From Bufo bufo (lineage: Eukaryota > Chordata > Amphibia > Anura > Bufonidae), in NCBI RefSeq assembly GCF_905171765.1, contig NC_053397.1:114655295-114719294 (forward strand): a stretch of DNA of 64,000 bases. Direction: 5' to 3'. Every line of letters begins with the position of its first letter. Position 1 is the stretch's first letter. Positions 41,775 through 53,248 of the stretch are shown here, one piece after another. The notes below the pieces were generated by a model that saw only the letters and a program-made list of their open reading frames with translations, was not told where the DNA came from and made no database searches. A program made the translations under genes and the position numbers.

Positions 41775-42687
41775 CCGCCTCCGGACCGCCTAACGCAGGA
41801 TTGCGTTCCGGAGGCGGTCGATTCATTCCTCCTGGACGCGCCAGCGCGTCATCTCGCGAGACGCGAGATTACACTCAAGGCCGGCCCGCGCATGCGCATC
41901 GCAGGCCGGCAAAAGTTAGAGGACAAGTTCGTCATCAGCCTGCCAGCCAATGATCGTCGCTGGCAGGCTGATGATTTTCAAAAAAACAAATCACAAGCCA
42001 GTTAGCACATTATATTTATAAATATAATGTGTTAAATGGCTTCTGTGCTCCTCTGCTGGTCCTTTTCGTCGGTTGGTCCCAGCAGAGGGGCACACATCAC
42101 TGTAAGTACACACCAACAGTACACTTAGCCCCAGATCACCCCCCATCACCCCAATTAACCCCTTGATCGCCCCTGTCAATCACCTAGTGAAAGGGAAAAA
42201 AGTGATCAGTGTAAATTGTCACTTTTTTTTTTCACTAGTATTGACGGTTAGGATAGTTTAGGCCCCTTTGTTAGGTAGTTAGCGTCGGTTAGCGCCCAGC
42301 CCACCGCACCGCAGTCACTGATTCGCTGATTAGCGTATCGCTAATCAGCATTGGTACTTTTATAGTATCTGTAAGTGATCAGAACTGATCACAGTCAAAT
42401 CTATAATAGTATTAGTGTCACCTTAGTTTGCCCTCCATACAAAACGCAGTGTTTGCCCGATCAGGCCTGATCAGTCACCCACACGTGCGTTCACCCACGC
42501 CTGCCCCGCCGCAGTGACACTGCACAATCTCTTTACAAGCGCTGCGGCGACAAAAAAAAAATCAGTTTTGATATTTTTTATCAATCGCAGCGGCTTCCGG
42601 TACTTCGCTAGCCTCCCATTTGTAAGACAGGCTTGCTTTTTTGTCTTGGGTAGTCTCAGGGAATACCCCCTAAATTTAGTTGACCAA

Positions 42688-44634
42688 ATGGCAAATAAGG
42701 GGTATTCTTCTGAAGAGGCCTACAGGATTCTGACCCAGTTGGATGAGGAATGGGAACCCTCATCTGACGAATCCAGCGGGTCAGAATACGAACCTGTAGA
42801 AAGCAGTGGCAGTCTGACCCAAAGTTCGGACGAGGAGGTTGAGGTCCCTGATACCACCAGGCATACCCGGCCCCGTGTTGCTAGACCACAGGTTGTGCAG
42901 GATCCGCTTCAAGGGCAGCAGAGTGGGGCTGGCGCTGTCGGATTACGTGGTGAGGCATACACCAGCAGCGCAGCCCATCCTGGACCTAGTACCAGCACTG
43001 CCGTACAACATGGTTAAGTGGCGAGCACCAGAAGGGCAGCTGAAGCTGGTACGGTGGCACGTGCATTAGTTCCCCCGTCGCAGCCACCGCACAGACAGGC
43101 CCGTAGAGCCCCTAGAGTCCCTGAGGTGCTGGCAAACCCTGATTGGCAGCCCCCAACTTCAGCCGCACCTGTAGTTCCCCCTTTCACCGCCCAGTCTGGG
43201 GTTGAGACAGCTCAGATCGGATCGGCACTGGGGTTTTTTGAGCTGTTCTTGACTGCGGAGCTCTTGGACTTAGTCGTGGCAGAAACAAATCGGTATGCCA
43301 CTCAATTTATAGCCGCCAACCTGGGAAGCTTTTATGCCCAGTCTTTCTGGTGGAAACCCGTCCAAGTTTCCGAATTAAAAAAATTTCTGGGCCTTCTCCT
43401 CAACATGGGCCTAACAAAAAAACATGAATTGCGGTCATATTGGTCCATGAACCCAATTCATCACATGCCCATGTTCTCTGCTGCCATGTCCAGGACACGA
43501 TTTGAGACCATCCTGCGTTTCCTGCACTTTAGCGACAACAGCACCTCTCGTCCCAGAAGCCACCCAGCTTTTGACCGGCTCCACAAAATTCGACCCCTCA
43601 TAGACCACCTTAACACCAAATTTGCAGATTTGTATACCCCAGAGCAAAACATCTGCATAGACGAGTCCCTTATACATTTTACCGGGCGCCTTGGCTTCAA
43701 ACAATACATCCCAAGCAAGCGCGCCCGGTATGGGGTCAAATTTTATAAGCTCTGTGGAAGGGCCACAGGCTATACACACAAATTTTGTGTCTATGAGGGT
43801 AAAGATCAGACCCTGGAGCCGGTCGGTTGCCCTGACTACCTGGGGAGCAGTGGGAAGACAGTCTGGGACATGGTGTCACCCTTATTTGGCAAGGGGTACC
43901 ATCTTTATGTGGACAATTTTTACACAAGTGTGCCCCTCTTCAGGCATTTGTTTCTAGAACAGATTGGCTGCTGTGGCACTGCGCGACCGAGTCGCCGGGG
44001 CTTCCCCCAACGGCTCGTTACCACCCGTCTTGCAAGGGGGGAGAGGGCTGCCTTGTGTAATGAAGAACTGCTCGCGGTGAAATGGAGAGACAAGCGTGAC
44101 GTTTACATGCTCTCCTCCATTTACGCAGATACGACAATACAAATAGAACGGGCAACCAGTGTCATTGAAAAGCCCCTCTCAGTCCACGACTATAATTTTC
44201 TCATGGGAGGGGTGGACTTCAATGACCAGATGTTGGCTCCTTATTTAGTTTCCCGACGCACCAGACGCTGGTATAAGAAGGTGTCTGTATATTTGATTCA
44301 ATTGGCTGCATATAATAGTTTTGTTCTCTACAGTAAGGCTGGGAGAACAGGATCCTCCCTCAAATTTCAGGAAGAGATCATCGAGAACCTCCTGTATCCA
44401 GGAGGTTCCGTGGCCCCATCCACCAGTGTAGTAAGCCGTCTACACGAGCGACATTTCCCCAGTGTCGTTTCTGGTACCTCAACCCAAGCGCCACCCCGAA
44501 AAAGATGTCGTGTCTGTAGCAGGAGTGAAATAAGGCGTGACACCCGCTATTTCTGTTCTGACTGCCCTGACCACCCTGCCCTATGCTTAGAGGAGTGTTT
44601 CCGGAAGTGCCACACACAGGTACACTTAGCATAG
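42688..44634 (+). pseudogene. piggyBac transposase with one in-frame TAA
   Basis: The enzyme excises at TTAA. From ATG 42688 (MANKGYSSEEA) an acidic N-terminus precedes the core. The catalytic aspartates lie in CIDESL (codon ~325), YVDNFYTS (~409) and GGVDFNDQ (~510 and 513), at spacing close to the family type. The C-terminal cysteine-rich domain (CRVCSRSE, CSDCPDHPALC, CFRKCH) is complete. The only visible lesion is TAA at 43015-43017, in the poorly conserved N-terminal part, with the same frame open on both sides. The full reading is ~648 residues. Confidence 0.92.
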
Positions 44635-44639
44635 GGATT

Positions 44640-47013
44640 GAGTTACACAGGACAGGCACACAGGGCTATTAGGGCCCTTTCACTCACAGCTGCTGCAAAC
44701 CTCTCCTTTCACCTGGGACAAAGTGCATAATGTACTTCTCCACATCTCTGGGCGATTTGCGCTTTGCACATTGTCCCAATGGGAAGGAGAGGTTTGTCCT
44801 ATAAAGGTAAAAAAATAAAATAAAAAAATCACCGGTAAGCAAAAAAGTTAATGTTCTGTTCAAAAAGTTAAATAAAGTTTATAAAAGTTAATGTTCAAAT
44901 GTTATATAAACTTAATGTTAATAAATTTATTGCGTTGCGGCCTGGTTTTTTCTTTTTTGTTTTGTTTTTTTTACCTTCTAGGTGGACCAACCGATGAAAG
45001 AGCTGCAGCACTGATGTGCATTCTGACAGAAGCATTGCTCTGCTGTCAGATTACACAAAAGTCGGTGTATGCGGCGCTGCAAGACGAGATTTCTCCTCTG
45101 CAGTAAAAAAGATACGTTTGCCGAGGCATATGAGCTGAGGGGCGGTGTTCATATGCTTTGGCAAACACTTTGTATATAAAAAATAATAATAAAAAATCCC
45201 GGCAATGATTTATTTATCCACATCGATTGATGTGAATGGAGAAATCGGGTTTGCCAGGGCATACGAGCTAAGTGGGTTTGGATGTTGGGCGGAGCTCCTA
45301 TGTCCTGGCAGACGCCTTACCCCTCCTTATTTTTTTTTGGCAGAGATTTTTTCATCCACATTGATCGATGCGAATTAAGAAATCTGTGCCGTTCATTTTT
45401 TCTTTCAGCCCAGAGGCTGAACGGAAAAAAAAATCTCATTACCCGTATGCTCAATATAAGGAGAATAGCAGAAACTCCTAATGCTGGCCATACATGTAAT
45501 GATTGTGGAGACCCTCAAATGCCAGGGCAGTACAAACACCCCACAACTGACCCAATTTTGGAAAGAAGACACCCCAAGGTATTCGCTGAGGGGCATATTG
45601 AGTCCATGAAAGATTTAAATTTTTGTCCCAAGTTAGCGGAAAGGGAGACTTTGTGAGAAAAAAAAAATATATAAAAATTTCCGGTAACTTGTGCCAAAAA
45701 AAAAAATCTATGAACTCGCCATGCCCCTCATGGAATACCTTGGGGTGCCTTCTTTCCAAAATGGGGTCCCATGTGGGGTATTTATACTGCCCTGGCATTT
45801 TAGGGGCCCTAAAGCGTGAGAAGAAGTCTGGAATCCAAATGTCTAAAAATGCCCTCCTAAAAGGAATTTGGGCCTCTTTGCCCACCTAGGCTGCAAAAAA
45901 GTGTCACACATGTGGTATCGTCGTACTCAGGAGAAGTAGGGCAATGTGTTTTGGGGTGTCTTTTTACATATAGCCATGCTGGGTGAGAGAAATATCTCTC
46001 TAAAATGACAACTTTGTATAAAAAAATGGGAAAAGTTGACTTTTAGAGAGATATTTCTCTCACCCAGCATGAGTATATGTAAAAAGACACCCCAAAACAC
46101 ATTGCCCTACTTCTCCTGAGTACGGAGATACCACATGTGTGACACTTTTTTGCAGCCTAGGTGGGCAAAGGGGCCCAAATTCTAAAGAGCACCTTTAGGA
46201 TTTCACAGGGCATTTTTAACACATTTGGATTTCAAACTACTTCTCACACATTAGGGCCCCTAAAATGCCAGAGCAGTATAAATACCCCACAATGACCCCA
46301 TTTTGGAAAGAAGACACCCCAAGGTATTTCGTGATGGGCATAGTGAGTTCATGGAAGTTTTTATTTTTTGTCACAAGTTAGTGGAATATGAGACTTTGTA
46401 ATAAAAAAAATAAAAAATCATCATTTTACGCTAACTTGTGACAAAAAATAAAAAGTTCTATGCACTCACTATGCCCATCAGCGAATACCTTAGGGTGTTT
46501 CCGAAATGGGGTCATTTGTGGGGTTTTTCTACTGTCTGGGCATTGTAGAACCTCAGGAAACATGACAGGTGCTCAGAAAGTCAGAGCTGCTTCAAAATGC
46601 AGAAATTAACATTTTTGTACCATAGTTTTTAAACGCTATAACTTTTACCCAAACAAATAAATATACACTTATTGCATTTTTTTTTTAATCAAAGACATGT
46701 AGAACAATAAATTTAGAGAAAAATTATATAGAAATGTAGTTTTTTTTAAAAAAATTTACAAGTGAAAGAAAAGTGAAAAATTTCATTTTTTTTTCAAAAA
46801 TTTCGGTAAATTTCTATTAACAAAAAAAGTAAAAATGTCAGCAGCAATTAAATACCACCAAATGAAAGCTCTATTAGTGAGAAGAAAAGGAGGTAAAATT
46901 CATTTGGGTGGTAAGTTGTATGACCGCGCAATAAACCGTGAAATTATTGTAGGGCAGAATTGTAAAAAGTGGTCTGGTCATTAAGGGTGTTTAAGCTAGG
47001 GGAGCTGAGGTGG
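44640..47013. other. piggyBac 3' region with inverted repeats, no gene
   Basis: 2.4 kb without a credible frame. Arms at about 45855-46010 and 46040-46190 (GGGTGTCTTTTTACATATA...GAGAGAAATATCTCTC) are almost perfect inverses. Blocks of the type CCAAAATGGGGTC and GCCCATCACGAAATACC recur in both orientations at 45470-45800 and 46260-46520. Confidence 0.65.
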
Positions 47014-47017
47014 TTAA

Positions 47018-47318
47018 AGGGGAGGGCACTGTAGAGGTCACTGTTAAAGGAGCGGTCAATGTTAAAGGGGCGTGCACAGTGGAAGTCACTGTTAACAGGG
47101 TGGGTACTGTGGAGGTCACTGTTAAAGGGGCAGCCACTATGAAAGTGACTGTTAAAGGGGTGGTCACTGTGAAAGGGACGGCCACTATGAAGGTCACTGT
47201 TAAGAAAGTGGTAAATGTTAAAGGGGCGTGCACTGTTGAAGTCACTGTTAAAGGGGCCGGCACTATGAAAGTCACTGTTAAAAAGGTGGTCAATGTTAAA
47301 GGGACAGGCACTGTAGAG
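47018..47318. repeat. 30-bp minisatellite, block 5
   Basis: About ten units after the piggyBac TTAA. It ends with the duplication AGGCACTGTAGAG (47306-47318). Confidence 0.9.
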
Positions 47319-47840
47319 TTGAAAATAACAAACTGGGAGATCCCTCAGGAGGTTACTACGCTACTAAATTAATTAATTCAAATTTATATGGTCACTTGTA
47401 CCTGAGCGTACCTTTGTAGCCTCACTGACTAAATATTAAAACTTATACTTTTATTTTAATTCTCATTAAAAGTGCAAACTAACTTTTATAGAACAAGTGT
47501 TAAAACTCTCAGGAATGGAATCAGGGGCATATGCTGATTGCATTGGACCATGTATATATGTATTCACGTTCCATGCTGCAAATGATTAGCGGGGTGATCC
47601 CATCTCTAAATAACAATTTTTGTAATAAACACCCTGCCTCGATTCCTGCCTAAAAACTAACTCCTGCGTCCCTACATGTTTCGCCGAGCCTGTCGGCGTC
47701 TTCAGGGGAAACTATACAGGTGATCACTGGGGGGCGGGGTCTGGGCTTTTAAATCCTCGGTCCTCCTGCATTATTCACCTAGAATAAGAGGATTTAAAAG
47801 CCCAGACCCCGCCCCCCAGTGATCACCTGTAAAGTTTCCC

Positions 47841-47873
47841 CTGAAGACGCCGACAGGCTCGGCGAAACATGTA
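47841..47873 (+). ncRNA. Hammerhead-like motif in 47.8-kb palindrome
   Basis: CTGAAGA, extra C, stem GCCGA/TCGGC, GAAAC, then GTA as cleavage-type triplet. Flanking CCTG...TTCCC and GGGA...CAGG can form a stem I. The base after CTGAAGA has no partner, which departs from the hammerhead consensus. The inverse copy is at 47672-47705. Confidence 0.45.
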
Positions 47874-48156
47874 GGGACGCAGGAGTTAGTTTTTAGGCAG
47901 GAATCGAGGCAGGGTGTTTATTAGTGATGAGCGGCAGGGGCAATATTCGAATTCGCGATATTTCGCGAATATTTGGGCGAATATTCGCCATATATTCGAG
48001 AATTCGCGAATTCATGATCTCCAGGCATTATTTTCTTGAATGCGAAAATTCGCATTAAAATATTCACATAAAATTCGCATAAAATATTTCACATAAAAAT
48101 TCGCATGAACTGGTATTTTAAAAAAATCGAATATTCGCGATTACGAATATATTTAG

Positions 48157-49202
48157 TGTGGCAAACTGCCATTTGCCACTGGGCATTGTAGAAAACTTAT
48201 GGCTAGCCTCCTGCCCTACGACTATGGCCCCGGGACATATTACCCTTCAAGAACAGTGTAACAGAACTATGCCGCATGTCTGCACTGTTAATAGGACCGA
48301 ACGCGGTCAGCGGTGTATACTAAAGATTCTGTGGAACTAAAATCGGATGCGCAAATAAACGAACACCGCTGACCCTTACCTTCTTCCATACTGAACTTTC
48401 AGCTCCAGAGACTAAGTCCCGTTTGAAGATGGGACTTAGTCGTTTTTCTGCATGAAATTGACCGACCGCACAGCCCAAATCTATGGAACTGTTTTGGGCA
48501 GGAAATTGTGCTTGCGGTCGGTCATAAAGGACTTCCACTTAACTTTTGATCCGCTGGAGGGATTTGTGTGATTTTTGGAAGTGTTTATGTTTGATGTATA
48601 CTGAGTTTAAATATGTAATTTTTATGGAGATTTAATGTATGGTTTTAAAGTTACAGTGTATGTTTAAAAACTGTATTTTTACTGTTTGTGATAGCTATGT
48701 TAATCCATAATTATATCACAGACAGAAGGGAGGATTTTGTGTATTTGGGTGGTAATTCCTGCCCTGTTGTTCCCACATGTGTATTGGTGATTTCCCTTTG
48801 TCCTGAGAGATAATTTAATTGCTCTTCGGGTGTCTCCAGGGCAGAGAGGAGGAAACCATGATGCATTGTGGGGACCTGCATAAATACGGGCGGGTAGCCC
48901 TCAATAAAGAGTTCAGTTCAGTTCATGTTTTTCTAACCCTTCAAAACACAGCCTCATCTCGTTATTGGAGGGAATTGCTGTGTCACGCTGGGGATTGCTA
49001 TGCTCTGCATATTCCCTGGAGGAGAGATCTTTCCCACACGGTCCTGAATGCTGGAGGTTCATTCAGGGTGGAAGGAAGACGGCGCGGCTCCAGTTAAGCT
49101 ACGGCGGTTGTGGAGTCTGCGGTGGTTGTGGTGTCCAGTGCGGTGCTTGTGGTCCTCGGCGCAAGCTAGGAAGCGTCCATTAACGGAAGGTGATCCGTTA
49201 CA
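48157..49202 (+). repeat. 5' LTR of the non-autonomous element
   Basis: CATAAATA (48879-48886) and AATAAA (48903-48908) are placed as promoter and polyadenylation signals. The following TTGGTGGCAAGCAGTGGGAT (49203-49222) starts with a TGG-type primer site whose tRNA I cannot name. Confidence 0.88.
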
Positions 49203-49220
49203 TTGGTGGCAAGCAGTGGG

Positions 49221-50651
49221 ATGGCTTCCCTAGTGCGAGGAGCAGCATCCTGGGAACACCAAGCAGAGCTGGAATATTGGTATAGTCACGTACGGTTTGA
49301 CGCTATGCTGAAGAGGCGGTTGGCTATCTACGGGCCCCACCTAACAGAGGAACTTGTACCGAAAGTGAGGAGAGAACTGGCGGAGTATCTGCAGCAAGAA
49401 GCAGAATATCGGGCAGAGATAGCGAAGTATTCCGTCCCTGCGCCCCAGCAAAAACGTGAGTTACAGGGGGCCGAAGGTGTCGTCCTTCCCCCCCAACGGC
49501 AGTGTGTACCCCAGGGGGCCAAAGGTGGCGTCCTTCCCCCCCCAGCGGCAGTGTGTACCCCAGGGGGCCGAAGGTGTCGTCCTTCCCCCCCCAGCGGCAG
49601 TGTGAACCCCAGGGAGCTGAAGGTATCGTCCTTCCTCCCCAGCGGCAGGGTGTGTTACAGGGAGCTGAAGGTGCCCTCCTTCCTCCCCAGCGGCAGTGTG
49701 TACCCCAGGGGGCCGAAGGTGTCGTCCTTCCCCCCCCAGCGGCAGTGTGAACCCCAGGGAGCTGAAGGTGTCGTCCATCCTCCCCAGCAGCAGTGTGTGT
49801 TACAGGGAGCTGAAGATGCCCTCCTTCCTCCCCAGCGGCAGTGTGTACCCCATGGGGCCGAAGATGTCGTCCTTCCCCCCCAGCGGCAGTGTGAACCCCA
49901 GGGAACTGAAGGTGTCGTCCTTCCTCCCCAGCGGCAGTGGGTGTTACAGGGAGCTGAAGGTGCCCTCCTTCCTCCCCAGCGGCAGTGTGTATCCCAGGGG
50001 GCCGAAGGTGTCGTCCTTCCCCCCCTGCGGCAGTGTGTACCCCAGGGAGCTGAAGGTGTCGTCCTTCCTCCCCAGCGGCAGCCTGTGTTTCAGGGAGAGG
50101 AGCGCAGCACCCTCTCCCCCCAGCGGCAGCTTACCCTAACAAGGGGAGACACCAATCGCCCAGACGGCGCAGATGGGACCGTGGTCTCTGCGCCTGACCT
50201 ACCGGGATGCTGGACAGCCTGTCCAGATCCCCCACTACCCTCACCAGGACAACAGGAGGAGGGGTTAAGTACAAATTCCCCTCCCCAGTTAACTCCTAAC
50301 GTGGCCTCAGGGTTAACAGAGGCGATGTTAACCCCTACTGACTCCCATGTTCCTCTGACTACTGAGCCGGACTATGGTCTCAGCACCCCAGCAGAAGAGC
50401 TGGCAGCTGGGCAGAGTGCAGTTGGCCTCTGCCCTCCCTCAAGTCCCCACAGCATGTTGCCCCATCATAACAGCAAAATACCCAGGTGCAGTAACTGTTT
50501 CTTGTGGGTGGGTCACCCTTGTACCTGTTTGTTGTGGGTGGGCTACTCGGGCATTTGGTTACTGTGGGTTGGTGGATCGACTAACGGAGGCACTGACCGA
50601 CAGAAGGTCAGGTGCCTAGTTAGTCTTCCCCCCCAAAGGGGAGATGTGTGA
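49221..50651 (+). CDS. Uncharacterised ORF with Pro/Gln-rich tandem repeats
   Basis: The only frame of the element, ~476 codons from ATG 49221 to a stop inside the 3' LTR. The first ~75 residues are a non-repeated, helical, charged region (WEHQAELEYWYSHVRF, RRELAEYLQQEAEY). Then come ~18-20 repeats of about 16-20 residues of the type QGAEGVVLPPQRQCVP, then ~150 unrepeated residues rich in P, S and T. There are no enzyme motifs. It sits where gag would be, so a Gag-derived protein is possible, but I recognise no capsid or zinc knuckle. Confidence 0.55.
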   Translation: MASLVRGAASWEHQAELEYWYSHVRFDAMLKRRLAIYGPHLTEELVPKVRRELAEYLQQEAEYRAEIAKYSVPAPQQKRELQGAEGVVLPPQRQCVPQGAKGGVLPPPAAVCTPGGRRCRPSPPSGSVNPRELKVSSFLPSGRVCYRELKVPSFLPSGSVYPRGPKVSSFPPQRQCEPQGAEGVVHPPQQQCVLQGAEDALLPPQRQCVPHGAEDVVLPPQRQCEPQGTEGVVLPPQRQWVLQGAEGALLPPQRQCVSQGAEGVVLPPLRQCVPQGAEGVVLPPQRQPVFQGEERSTLSPQRQLTLTRGDTNRPDGADGTVVSAPDLPGCWTACPDPPLPSPGQQEEGLSTNSPPQLTPNVASGLTEAMLTPTDSHVPLTTEPDYGLSTPAEELAAGQSAVGLCPPSSPHSMLPHHNSKIPRCSNCFLWVGHPCTCLLWVGYSGIWLLWVGGSTNGGTDRQKVRCLVSLPPQRGDV

Positions 50652-51692
50652 CAAACTGCCATTTGCCACTGGGCATTGTAGAAAACTTATGGCTAGCCTC
50701 CTGCCCTACGACTATGGCCCCGGGACATATTACCCTTCAAGAACAGTGTAACAGAACTATGCCGCATGTCTGCACTGTTAATAGGACCGAACGCGGTCAG
50801 CGGTGTATACTAAAGATTCTGTGGAACTAAAATCGGATGCGCAAATACACGAACACCGCTGACCCTTACCTTCTTCCATACTGAACTTTCAGCTCCAGAG
50901 ACTAAGTCCCGTTCGAAGATGGGACTTAGTCGTTTTTCTGCATGAAATTGACCGACCGCACAGCCCAAATCTATGGAACTGTTTTGGGCAGGAAATTGTG
51001 CTTGCGGTCGTTCATAAAGGACTTCCACTTAACTTTTGATCCGCTGGAGGGATTTGTGCGATTTTTGGAAGTGTTTATGTTTGATGTATGCTGAGTTTAA
51101 ATATGTAATTTTTATGGAGATTTAATGTATGGTTTTAAAGTTACAGTGTATGTTTAAAAACTGTATTTTTACTGTCTGTGATAGTTATGTTAATCCATAA
51201 TTATATCACAGACAGAAGGGAGGATTTTGTGTATTTGGGTGGTAATTCCTGCCCTGTTGTTCCCACATGTGTATTGGTGATTTCCCTTTGTCCTGAGAGA
51301 TAATTGAATTGCTCTTCGGGTGTCTCCAGGGCAGAGAGGAGGAAACCATGATGCATTGTGGGGACCTGCATAAATACGGGCGGGTAGCCCTCAATAAAGA
51401 GTTCAGTTCAGTTCATGTTTTTCTAACCCTTCAAAACACAGCCTCATCTCGTTATTGGAGGGAATTGCTGTGTCACGCTGGGGATTGCTATGCTCTGCAT
51501 ATTCCCTGGAGGAGAGATCTTTCCCACACGGTCCTGAATGCTGGAGGTTCATTCAGGGTGGAAGGAAGACGGCACGGCTCCAGTTAAGCTACGGCGGTTG
51601 TGGAGTCTGCGGTGGTTGTGGTGTCCAGTGCGGTGCTTGTGGTCCTCGGCGCAAGCTAGGAAGCGTCCATTAAGGGAAGCGGATCCGTTACA
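50647..51692 (+). repeat. 3' LTR of the non-autonomous element
   Basis: The partner of 48157-49202, followed by the TTTAG duplication. Confidence 0.9.
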
Positions 51693-52028
51693 TTTAGCGA
51701 TATTCTAAATATTTGCGAATTCTCGAAATGCCGATATTCGCAATTAAAATTCGCAATTCGAATATTCGTGATCAACACTCGTGTTTATTACATAATTTGT
51801 TATTTAGAGATGGGATCACCCCGCTAATCATTTGCAGCACGGAACGTGAATACATATATACATGGTCCAATGCAATCAGCATATGCCCCTGATTCCATTC
51901 CTGAGAGTTTTAACACTTGTTCTATAAAAGTTAGTTTGCACTATTAATGAGAATTGAAATAAAAGTTTTAATATTTAGTCAGTGAGGCTACAAAGGTACG
52001 CTCAGGTCCAAGTGACCATATAAATTTG

Positions 52029-52740
52029 AGGCACTGTAGAGGTCACTGTTAAAGGGATGGTCAATGTTATAGGGGCGGGCACTGTGGAAGTCACTTTTAA
52101 AAGGGACGGCCACTATGAAGGTCACTGTTAAAGGGGTGATCAATCTTAAAGAGTTGGGCATTGTGGAGGTCACTGTTAAAGAGGCAGGTACTGTGGAGGT
52201 CACTGTTAAAGAAAGGGCAGACACTGTGGAGGTCACTGTTAAAAAGGCGGGTACTGTGGAAGTCACTTTTAAAGGGGCAGGTACTGTTGATGTCACTGTT
52301 AAATGGGCGGGCACTGTGGAGATCACTGTTAAACGGGCAGGTACTGTTGAAGTCACTGTTAAAGGGGTGGGCACTGTGGAGGTCACTGTTAAAGGGGCAA
52401 TCACGATTAAAGGGAAGGGCATTGTGGCGTCACTGTTAAATAGGTGGTCAATGTTAAAGGGGCGGGCACTGTGGAGGTCACTGTTAAAAAGGTGGTTAAT
52501 GTTAAAGGGGTGGGCACTGTGGAGGTCAATGTTAAAGAGGCAGGTACTGTGGAGGTCAATGTTAAAGGGCGGGCACTGTGAAGGTCACTGTTAAAATGGC
52601 GGGCACTGTGTAGCTCACTGTTAAAAGAACGAGCACTGTGAAGGTCACTTTTAAAGGGACGGGCACTATTAAAGGGACAGGAAATGTGGAGGTCACTGTA
52701 AAAGGGGCAAGCAATGTGTAGGTCACTGTTAAAGGGGCGG
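52029..52740. repeat. 30-bp minisatellite, block 6
   Basis: About 24 units between the palindromic element and Gypsy-3. Confidence 0.9.
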
Positions 52741-53248
52741 TGTCACGGATGGTGTTGCAGAAAGCTGGAACTTATAAATAAACATCCGACTGGCTTGATC
52801 CCAAACTAAGGAGCATATGGGTGAGCCCTATAAAACCCCTAGAGCTCTCCCTGACTGCTATGCCCATGCAAAGATCTTTATGGTAGACGATTGCATGCCC
52901 ACGTACTTAAAACTGTATAACACCTGAAAACCCTACCACCAGCTCCCTGCACTTAATACATATGGAGTCAGGGTCACCTAGAATCAAGCCAGCAAGGAAA
53001 CACAAATAAAGGAAAAGGACTTCTGAGGAATCAGCAGCAGCAGCCGCCAGCAGTGAACACAATCCAGGAAGTAGTATAAACCGCAAAGTGAGGCAGTATG
53101 GGAGGGAATATAAAGGGAGGCAATTAGTGTAAATAGGTGACAGCTGGGAGAAGGAAAGGAGATGACAAAGTAAAACCAAAACAAAGAACGTCATGCAAGA
53201 GGTAGAGAAGAACGTCTGCCAGATCTTCTCATAGAACTGGCCGTGACA
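52741..53248 (-). repeat. Gypsy-3 3' LTR (508 bp)
   Basis: TG...CA termini. It shares the segment AACATCCGACTGGCTT with the 5' LTR remnant near 56670. Confidence 0.85.

Larger units (their letters stand above)
41775..47013 (+). mobile_element. piggyBac element (5.2 kb)
   Basis: Flanked by TTAA on both sides (41771-41774, 47014-47017). The left end is CCGCCTCCGG and the right end, read inward, is CCACCTCAGC, a short imperfect terminal repeat. The left end folds into a GC-rich hairpin (CCGCCTCCGGA with TCCGGAGGCGG). The element encodes a piggyBac transposase and has an unusually long, AT-rich 3' part with large inverted repeats. Confidence 0.88.
48157..51692 (+). mobile_element. Non-autonomous LTR retroelement with repeat-rich ORF
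   Basis: Two 1,046-bp LTRs (TGTG...TTACA) flank a 1.44-kb interior with no PR, RT or IN. The 5-bp duplication TTTAG is exact (48152-48156, 51693-51697). The LTRs differ at about a dozen positions, so the insertion is fairly recent. A polypurine tract AAAGGGGAGATG precedes the 3' LTR. It must have been moved by enzymes from another element. Confidence 0.9.
47922..51780. mobile_element. hAT-like element C carrying a nested LTR retroelement
   Basis: Target duplication GTGTTTAT (47914-47921, 51781-51788), possibly ten bases. The ends TAGTGATGAGC and (inverse) GAGTGTTGATC share AGTG-TGA, followed by GAATATTCG-rich subterminal sequence on both sides. Without the nested LTR element it is only ~320 bp, with no transposase. 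Confidence 0.7.
47319..52028. mobile_element. Long palindromic element with hammerhead-like motifs, split by hAT
   Basis: A 13-bp duplication AGGCACTGTAGAG (47306-47318, 52029-52041) bounds it. The left arm (about 47384-47760) is the inverse of 47790-47923 plus 51781-52027; the right arm is cut by a hAT insertion. Each arm carries CTGAAGAC, GCCGA/TCGGC stem, GAAACATGTA (47873-47841 and its inverse at 47672-47705). The variable-length duplication and the motif suggest a Penelope-derived non-autonomous element. Confidence 0.7.

Noticed and set aside
45282..45885. Frames of 88-135 codons downstream of the piggyBac transposase
   Set aside because: They lie in inverted repeats and mirror each other on the two strands.
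48158..48340. Short frames in the 1-kb LTRs, identical in both copies
   Set aside because: Duplicated because the LTR is duplicated. No coding signature.
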